Assembly: GCF_014764405.1 (NCBI RefSeq)
Contig: NZ_CP061725.1
Coordinates: forward strand, 1,674,001-1,738,000
Source of the DNA: Micromonospora craniellae
GTDB lineage: Bacteria > Actinomycetota > Actinomycetes > Mycobacteriales > Micromonosporaceae
DNA length: 64,000 bases
Direction of reading: 5' to 3'
The notes beneath the pieces are model-generated. The model was not told where the DNA came from, ran no database searches, and was given only the letters and a program-made list of their open reading frames with translations. The position numbers were made by a program, and so were the translations under genes. The first letter of the stretch is position 1. Every line of letters starts with the position of its first letter. This document shows positions 58,247 to 64,000 of the stretch, piece by piece.

Positions 58247-58945
58247 TTACGGTTGGCGCCTTCGCTCGGTCGCGGCGAGCACCACCGCCACCGACGGCGA
58301 CAACCCGTGCACGGCCAGCACCCGGCTGACCGCCGCCAGGGTGGCCCCGGTGGTGACGATGTCGTCCAGCAGCACCACGCTCGCCCCGTCCGGTGCCGGA
58401 CCGAGGCCGGGTCGCGCCCGGAACGCCGCCTCGGCGGCGGCCGCCCGCCCGGCACTGTCCAGCGTGACCGAGTCCGGACGCGGCGCGGCGCGCAGCGCCC
58501 GGCGGACCCGCACCGGCCAGTCCGCCTCGCGCAACCGGTGGGCACAGTGCCGGGTCAACCGGCCGAGATGGTCGCCGTACCGGGCCCGGGCGGCGGCCGG
58601 GGTGTCCGGCACGGGCACCAGCAGCACCGGGCGTACCTGGCCGAGGGCCGCCGCCACGACCTCGGCCAGCAGGGCGCCGAGCGGTCGCGCCAGGCCGTGC
58701 CGGCCGTGGTCCTTGTACGCCAGCAGGGTCTCCCGCAACGGCCCGCCGTACGGGCCCAGGGCGTGACAGGACGGCAGTCCGGGTGGGGCGGGTACCGGCC
58801 GTACCGGCCCGGGACGCAGCGCGCGTAGCGTGGCGACGCACTCCGGACACACCCCGTGCCGCAGCCCCGACCGGCGTTCCCGGCACCCGGCGCAGTCGGC
58901 GGGCAGCACCAGGTCGGTCAGGTCCGCCCAGAGCCCGCCCAGCAC
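58247..58945 (-). CDS. ComF family phosphoribosyltransferase-like protein
   Basis: A 232-residue ComF protein: N-terminal zinc ribbon (CAGC...CPEC), central LLAYKDHGRHGLARPLG, VLLVPVPDTPAAARARYGDHLGRL and the PRPP-binding loop VVLLDDIVTTGATL. Related to DNA-uptake ComF proteins; role in actinomycetes is unclear. GTG at 58945 begins 9 bases after lpqB ends. The longer frame upstream is inside lpqB. Confidence 0.9.
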   Translation of the reverse strand: MLGGLWADLTDLVLPADCAGCRERRSGLRHGVCPECVATLRALRPGPVRPVPAPPGLPSCHALGPYGGPLRETLLAYKDHGRHGLARPLGALLAEVVAAALGQVRPVLLVPVPDTPAAARARYGDHLGRLTRHCAHRLREADWPVRVRRALRAAPRPDSVTLDSAGRAAAAEAAFRARPGLGPAPDGASVVLLDDIVTTGATLAAVSRVLAVHGLSPSVAVVLAATERRRQP

Positions 58946-58953
58946 GGCGACGC

Positions 58954-60750
58954 CTAGTAGAGGAAGAAGGGCGCGGTGGGGTTGCCCGGACGCACCCCGG
59001 CGGGCGGTGGGGTGACGTCCTGGACCTGGTCCCGCACGATCCGCTCGAACGGGTTGCTGCGGTACGCGACGCCGTTGGCCTCGTACATGAACGAGCCCGG
59101 GTACGGGGAGAGTGGCATGGTGGGGTACGCGGCCAGGTGGCTCACCTCGGCACCGGCGTCCTCCCGTAGCGGGGTCTCCAGTGCGCCGTCCACACTGACG
59201 TCGTAGATCGCCGGCCGACCCGCCGAGCCGGCCACCAGCAGCCTGTTCTCCGCGCCCCAGTCGACCGCCGTCGACCGGGTCAACGAGGTGACCAGTCGCC
59301 GCGCCGGGCCGACCGTGGGCACCCCGCCCTCCCAGCTGATCGCCGCCACGTAGAGGGCGCCGTCGACGATCAGCGCGACCCGGTGTCCGTCCAGTGCCGC
59401 CGCGACCGCGCTGACCTGGCCCGGCAGGCCCAGTTGCACCGGCCGCAGCGCCGCCTGGTCGTCGAAGCGATACAGCCGGCCGTCGGCGACCACCAGCCCG
59501 TACGGGCGGCCGTGGTCGCTGCGGAGCCACACCGGCCGGCTGATCGCGGTGTGGCCTCGGGTCGGCCCGGTCACGAAGTTCTCCACCACGTCCCGGCCCC
59601 GCCCGACGCTCAGCCGTTGCTTCCCGTCCTCGCCGGCCACGACCAGCGCGGCCAGCACGTCGGGGCCGGCCCGGCGCAGCCCGGCGGAGACGATGCCGCG
59701 GTTCGCCTCGGCGGCCACCGGGACCGGCCGGTTCGGCTCGCTGGTGACGGCCAGCCCGTGGATCGCCCCGTCGTAGACGCAGTACCGGGCGGTGCCGTCG
59801 AGCGTGTACAGCGGGTTCGACGACCGCTGCCCACCCAGGTCGACCACCTTGCGGGACTGGTTCAGAATCTTGATCTCCACGGTGCCTTCCAGCTCCGGCA
59901 GGGACCAGGCCAGTTGGGTGGCGAGCTGCTCCAGACGGCCGTCGTCGGCACCGGGCATGTCCAGGTTGACCTCCCACCGGCCGTCGGCGCCGGTGGCATT
60001 GTTGATCATCTCGGTCCGGTCGGGCAGTCCGGAGGCGCCGGCCCGCAGCCACTCCGAGGGCCCTGCGGTCAGCCAGCGGACGACCTCGCTGACCCGACGT
60101 TCGGCGGGCACCACCGAGGAGAGGTACCGCTGGTCGGGCACCAGCCGGGTGCGGTCGGAGTTCCAGAAGTAGATCGACTGGGCCTGGTAGTACCGGCGCA
60201 GCGCCTCATCACTGAGCAGCAGCACGTTGGGCGGGTCGCTGACATAGAAGCCGGCGTCGTCCTGGCCCACCGGACCGGCACTGACCAGCCGGAACTCGTA
60301 GGTCGACTCGGTGGCCAGCGGCGGCACCAGCATGCCGTTGGCCCGCAGCAGGCCGACCTGCTGCACGGTGATGGTGACCTTCATGCTGTCGACGTCCGGC
60401 TCGATCACCGGGTCGTCGGTCAGGCGTACCACCGACAGCGCCACCTCGCTGCCCTGCCGCTCCTGCAGGCTGGGCTTGTCGGCTGCCGCGATGAACTGCT
60501 TCACCCGCTCGTACGCCCGGTCCGGCTCGCCTGCGGCGGCGGCCAGGAAGTTGCGCACGAACGTCTCGGCGTCGCTCCCGCTCGCGGTCCGGGTCGGCGG
60601 TTCGGTGCCGCGTCCCAGCGACCAGCTCGCCTCCGCTGCCGGTCCCCGCTGCTCGACCTGCACCTCGGAGTGGTCGGGGATGCCGCAGCCTGCGGTGAGG
60701 GTCAGTGCCAGGGCGGCACCGAGCACGCCACGGGCCACCCGACGCCTCAC
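58954..60750 (-). CDS. lpqB: Lipoprotein LpqB
   Basis: A 598-residue lipoprotein with lipobox LTAGC at residue 18-22, GerMN-type domains in the first 300 residues and a beta-propeller-like C-terminal half. LpqB binds the outer part of MtrB and tunes its signalling. ATG at 60750 overlaps the mtrB stop by four bases, so the two are coupled. Confidence 0.95.
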   Translation of the reverse strand: MRRRVARGVLGAALALTLTAGCGIPDHSEVQVEQRGPAAEASWSLGRGTEPPTRTASGSDAETFVRNFLAAAAGEPDRAYERVKQFIAAADKPSLQERQGSEVALSVVRLTDDPVIEPDVDSMKVTITVQQVGLLRANGMLVPPLATESTYEFRLVSAGPVGQDDAGFYVSDPPNVLLLSDEALRRYYQAQSIYFWNSDRTRLVPDQRYLSSVVPAERRVSEVVRWLTAGPSEWLRAGASGLPDRTEMINNATGADGRWEVNLDMPGADDGRLEQLATQLAWSLPELEGTVEIKILNQSRKVVDLGGQRSSNPLYTLDGTARYCVYDGAIHGLAVTSEPNRPVPVAAEANRGIVSAGLRRAGPDVLAALVVAGEDGKQRLSVGRGRDVVENFVTGPTRGHTAISRPVWLRSDHGRPYGLVVADGRLYRFDDQAALRPVQLGLPGQVSAVAAALDGHRVALIVDGALYVAAISWEGGVPTVGPARRLVTSLTRSTAVDWGAENRLLVAGSAGRPAIYDVSVDGALETPLREDAGAEVSHLAAYPTMPLSPYPGSFMYEANGVAYRSNPFERIVRDQVQDVTPPPAGVRPGNPTAPFFLY

Positions 60751-62522
60751 GATCCCACCTCCGCGCGCTGCTCGGGTGCGGGTGGCGTGGCACCGGCGCC
60801 GGTCGCCGGCGCCACGGTGAGCCCGCCGGCCGGTCCCGGGCCGATGGCCAGCAGACTTCCGGCGGGCGCACCGCCGAACGGCAGCGTCGCGTCGGCCGGC
60901 ACCAGACGCAGCGGCGAGGTGGTCAACCGGTCACCGGCCCGCGCCGGCAGGGTGAGCCGGAACTGGGCGCCCTGCCCGGGCGCGCCCCACGCCTCCAGCC
61001 AGCCGCCGTGCAGCCGGGCGTCCTCCAGGCTGATCGACAGCCCCAGCCCGGTGCCGCCGGTCTGCCGGGCCCGCGACGGGTCGGCCCGCCAGAACCGGTT
61101 GAACACCAGCTTCTCCTCGCCGGGTTTGAGCCCGACGCCGTGGTCCCGGACGGTGAGCGCCACGGCGGTCTCGTCCATCCCCAGCGTGATCCGCACCGGG
61201 CGGCCCTCACCGTGCTCCACGGCGTTGCCGACCAGGTTGCGCAGCACCCGCTCGACCCGGCGCGGGTCGATCTCGGCGATCACCGGAGCGGACGGCACGT
61301 CCAGCTCGATCGTCACCCCGACCCGCTCGGCCAGCCCGGAGAGCCGGTCCACCACCCGGTGCACCACCGGCACCAGGTCGGTGGGCTCGGCGTCGAGCAC
61401 CGCGAAGCCGGCGTCGAACCGGCTGATCTCCAGCAGGTCGGTCAGCAGTTCCTCGAACCGGTCCAGCTCGGCCTGGAGCAGCTCGGCGCTGCGGGCCACC
61501 GCCGGGTCGAACCCGTCCCGCTCGGCGAAGATCAGGTCGGCGGCCATCCGGACCGTGGTCAGCGGGGTACGCAGCTCGTGCGAGACGTCCGAGGTGAACC
61601 GGCGTTGCAGCCGGGACATCTCCTCCAGCCGCAGGATCTGTCGTTGCAGGTTGGTGGCCATCTGGTTGAACGAGGCGGCGAGCAGGGCCAGGTCGTCCTC
61701 GCCGTTGACCGCCATCCGCTGGTCGAGCAGGCCGGCGGAGAGCCGCTGGGCGGTCCGGGCGGCGACCCGCACCGGCAGCACCACGAGGCGGGTCACCAGC
61801 GCGGCGAGCACCCCGAGCAGCAGCACCAGGGCGACCCCGGTGGCAGCCACCGTGGCCCGCGCCTGGCCGGACGTCACGTCCTGCACCGTCAGCGGTACGA
61901 AGTAGTAGAGCTCCACCTGGCCGAACTGGGTCGGCACCGGCGTGCCGTAGACCAGGTACTTCGTGTCGTCGTCACTGGTGAGGCGGCCGGTGACGATCTG
62001 GTTGGCCACGTTGCCGTCGGTGACCGCGGTGCGCAGCTCGGGGCTGATCAGCGGCCGGACGTTCGCCGACGGCGAGGTGCGGGGCTCGATCACACCGGGG
62101 TAGTTGTCCGCGGTGAGGGCCACCACGACGCCGCTGTTCTGCTGGGGATCACCGCCGGCCAGGTAGTTGACCGTGCCGTCGATCGTCTCCTGGAGCTGGG
62201 CCTCCTGTGGCTGGCCGTAGAGGCTGAACTGCTTGGCCGCGTACTCGGCGCCGTTCATCAGCCGGAGCTGGACGTCGGCCTTGGCGTTGTCCAGCAGGAT
62301 GCTGGTGATCTTGTCGGCGATGAGGTACGCGAACCCGCCCACCAGCAGGCTGGAGACCACCAGGGTGATGGTCACCACGCGCACCTGCAACGAGCGCCGC
62401 CAGGTCTGGTGCAGACCGCCGAACAACCGCGAGGCACGGCCGCTGAGCCCACGCCACAACTCCCACGCGGCACCTCGCCGGTGGGACGTCGTGTCGAGAT
62501 CCGGGAGCGGGGAGTTGGTCAC
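60747..62522 (-). CDS. mtrB: Sensor histidine kinase MtrB
   Basis: A 591-residue sensor kinase: first membrane segment at about residues 50-72, extracellular sensor domain, second segment (GVALVLLLGVLAALV), HAMP, phospho-acceptor His in DVSHELRTPLTTV and ATPase domain (RNLVGNAVEHGEG, GTGLGLSIS). Partner of MtrA in cell-envelope and division control. 12 bases downstream of mtrA. Confidence 0.96.
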   Translation of the reverse strand: MTNSPLPDLDTTSHRRGAAWELWRGLSGRASRLFGGLHQTWRRSLQVRVVTITLVVSSLLVGGFAYLIADKITSILLDNAKADVQLRLMNGAEYAAKQFSLYGQPQEAQLQETIDGTVNYLAGGDPQQNSGVVVALTADNYPGVIEPRTSPSANVRPLISPELRTAVTDGNVANQIVTGRLTSDDDTKYLVYGTPVPTQFGQVELYYFVPLTVQDVTSGQARATVAATGVALVLLLGVLAALVTRLVVLPVRVAARTAQRLSAGLLDQRMAVNGEDDLALLAASFNQMATNLQRQILRLEEMSRLQRRFTSDVSHELRTPLTTVRMAADLIFAERDGFDPAVARSAELLQAELDRFEELLTDLLEISRFDAGFAVLDAEPTDLVPVVHRVVDRLSGLAERVGVTIELDVPSAPVIAEIDPRRVERVLRNLVGNAVEHGEGRPVRITLGMDETAVALTVRDHGVGLKPGEEKLVFNRFWRADPSRARQTGGTGLGLSISLEDARLHGGWLEAWGAPGQGAQFRLTLPARAGDRLTTSPLRLVPADATLPFGGAPAGSLLAIGPGPAGGLTVAPATGAGATPPAPEQRAEVGS

Positions 62523-62534
62523 AGTGCGACCAGG

Positions 62535-63224
62535 CTATCCGGTACCCGCCTTGTAACCCACGCCGCGCACGGTGAGGATGATTTCCGGGCGCTCCGGATC
62601 CGGTTCGATCTTGGCACGTAGCCGCTGGACGTGCACGTTCACCAACCGGGTGTCCGCCGCGTGCCGGTATCCCCACACCTGTTCCAGCAGCACCTCGCGA
62701 GTGAAGACCTGCCGCGGCTTGCGGGCGAGCGCGACCAGCAGGTCGAACTCCAGCGGCGTGAGCTTCACCTCCTCGCCGTTGCGGCTGACGGTGTGCGCCG
62801 GCACGTCGATGGCGATCTGGTTGCCGGGCGGTCCGATGGTGAGCAGTTCCGGTGCGGCGTCCTCGCCCCGTCGCAGCCGGGCCCGCATCCGGGCGACCAA
62901 CTCCTTGGGCTTGAACGGCTTCACCACGTAGTCGTCCGCCCCGGACTCCAGGCCGAGCACGACGTCGACCGTGTCGCTCTTGGCGGTGAGCATGACGATC
63001 GGTACGCCGGACTCCGTCCGGATCGCCCGCGCCACGTCGATTCCGCTCATTCCAGGCAGCATGAGGTCGAGTAGGACGATATCGGGTCGGTTGTCGCGGA
63101 ACGCGGCCAATGCCCGTTCCCCGTCGGCCACGAAGGAGGGCATGAAACCTTCACTCCGCAGCACGATGCCGAGCATCTCGGCGAGCGCGGGGTCGTCGTC
63201 GACCACCAGTACCCGGGCTCTCAT
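62535..63224 (-). CDS. mtrA: Response regulator MtrA
   Basis: A 229-residue OmpR-type regulator. Receiver domain with acidic pocket VVDDDPALAEML, phospho-acceptor Asp in DIVLLDLMLPGM and Lys in MLTAKSD; C-terminal winged HTH (LLEQVWGYRHAADTRLVNVHVQRLRAKI). ATG at 63224. An essential regulator in many actinobacteria. Confidence 0.97.
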   Translation of the reverse strand: MRARVLVVDDDPALAEMLGIVLRSEGFMPSFVADGERALAAFRDNRPDIVLLDLMLPGMSGIDVARAIRTESGVPIVMLTAKSDTVDVVLGLESGADDYVVKPFKPKELVARMRARLRRGEDAAPELLTIGPPGNQIAIDVPAHTVSRNGEEVKLTPLEFDLLVALARKPRQVFTREVLLEQVWGYRHAADTRLVNVHVQRLRAKIEPDPERPEIILTVRGVGYKAGTG

Positions 63225-63434
63225 GGGGTTAATGTTTCCATCCCGTCAGTTCGGTGGGCTCGGCGTCACCCCGGCACGCTACTGCCGAGGGACGCGCAGT
63301 GCCCAGCACCGGCCGGTTGCACCGCTCGCGCGAGCCACCCCGGGCCGGGCCTGCACCCGGGCCGACCGCGCGTGTCAACATGATCCCCGGGTGCGCCGCC
63401 GCGCGCCACCACCCACGCCTCCCAGGAGCCGCGC

Positions 63435-64000
63435 GTGCCCGAAGCAGGCCCCACCGCCGTGCTCCCCGGCCGCCCGCTCACCGTCGGTGAACTCCTCGAC
63501 TCCGCCGTGCTCCTGCTGCGCCACCACGCCTCGACGCTGCTCCCCCTCGCCGCCGTGCTGGCCCTCGGCGAACAACTTCTCCTGCTGCCCCTGCGTACCG
63601 CCCTCGGTGTCGGCCCGCCACTGTGGTGGCTGCCGAACCTCAACGGCCTCGCGGGGTTCTGGCTTCTGCTCGCGTTGGGCGCGGCGACCGAGGCGACGAT
63701 CATCGTGCTGCTCGGCAACCCGGCCGCCCGGGCCGCCGGTGGCGCGCTGCTCGGTCACCACCACACCGCCCGGCGCCTGATGAGTCCCACCGGTGGCCGC
63801 TGGGGCGCGACCCTGCTGCTCGCCGTGCTGGTGGGTGCCGCGATGCTGTTCCTGTCCCTGCTCGGCCCGGCGTGGTTCCTCGGGTGGGCCCTGCTCGGCG
63901 CGGTGGCCCCGGCACTCGTGCTCGATCGGGTCACGCCGCCGCGCGCGCTCACCCGCTCCGCCTCGCTCGCGTCGCGGGTCGACGGTCGCGCCGCCGCCCT
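63435..64000 (+). CDS. Multi-pass membrane protein, incomplete at the right edge
   Basis: 188 residues are visible and the frame runs off the window. It starts VPEAGPTAVLPGRPLTVGELLDSAV with GTG at 63435, then has hydrophobic segments (STLLPLAAVLALGEQLLLLP, GFWLLLALGAATEATIIVLLG, LLLAVLVGAAMLFLSLLG). The TVGELLDSAVLLLR opening recalls glycerophosphodiester-phosphodiesterase membrane-domain proteins. Divergent from mtrA. Function unknown. Confidence 0.75.
   Translation, partial: MPEAGPTAVLPGRPLTVGELLDSAVLLLRHHASTLLPLAAVLALGEQLLLLPLRTALGVGPPLWWLPNLNGLAGFWLLLALGAATEATIIVLLGNPAARAAGGALLGHHHTARRLMSPTGGRWGATLLLAVLVGAAMLFLSLLGPAWFLGWALLGAVAPALVLDRVTPPRALTRSASLASRVDGRAAA

Overview
The window comes from a high-GC actinomycete, most likely of the Micromonosporaceae (Micromonospora or Salinispora type). 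Support for this is the mtrA-mtrB-lpqB block, the secA neighbourhood with an Rv3235-type gene and a DUF6912-type gene, the prfB-ftsE-ftsX-smpB-ssrA order, and two copies of a GGAAGGG/CCCTTCC-type dispersed repeat that I associate with that family. The genus is an inference.

Two parts differ sharply. From the left edge to about 38.6 kb the DNA is an integrated genomic island. It ends at the 3' end of a tRNA-Ala(GGC) gene (38596-38671) next to a tyrosine integrase gene, and its other end lies outside the window. From 38.6 kb to the right edge the DNA is ordinary, tightly packed core chromosome.

Island layout. 0-7.5 kb: a minus-strand set of an isoaspartyl-methyltransferase-like/P-loop kinase fusion, NUDIX, a second methyltransferase-like protein, a carbon-nitrogen hydrolase, an ABC exporter and another NUDIX. 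7.7-10.4 kb: an HTH/TmrB-like kinase gene interrupted by an amber codon, a double-HTH regulator and a small membrane protein. 10.5-13.4 kb: a DUF5753/DUF397/DUF6879 regulatory module with repeated CTAGTC sites. 14.5-18.2 kb: a tight operon of radical SAM enzyme, unknown protein, DnaQ-like exonuclease, P-loop nucleotide kinase and NUDIX, the best candidate here for an undescribed system. 18.5-22.6 kb: NUDIX, a PfkB kinase and an HTH/TPR regulator cut by a precise IS5-family insertion. 23 kb: an accessory LexA. 25-34 kb: a block between two identical inverted IS3-family copies, holding a PD-(D/E)XK-like nuclease, a beta-propeller/phosphotransferase fusion, two HAD hydrolases, an APH-type kinase, a secreted protein and a truncated acyl-CoA dehydrogenase. 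34-38 kb: nested IS damage that destroys the integrase, so the island is probably no longer self-mobile.

The core part carries yqgE, a benzoylformate decarboxylase-like gene, trans-translation (ssrA, smpB), cell division (ftsEX), prfB, a PadR-like regulator, proline catabolism (pruA), secA, tandem GNAT acetyltransferases, hpf, comF and the MtrAB-LpqB envelope-signalling operon. Island genes are dominated by HTH regulators, small phosphotransferases, NUDIX and HAD enzymes, which suggests cargo acting on phosphorylated small molecules or nucleotides. That is an inference from family membership only.
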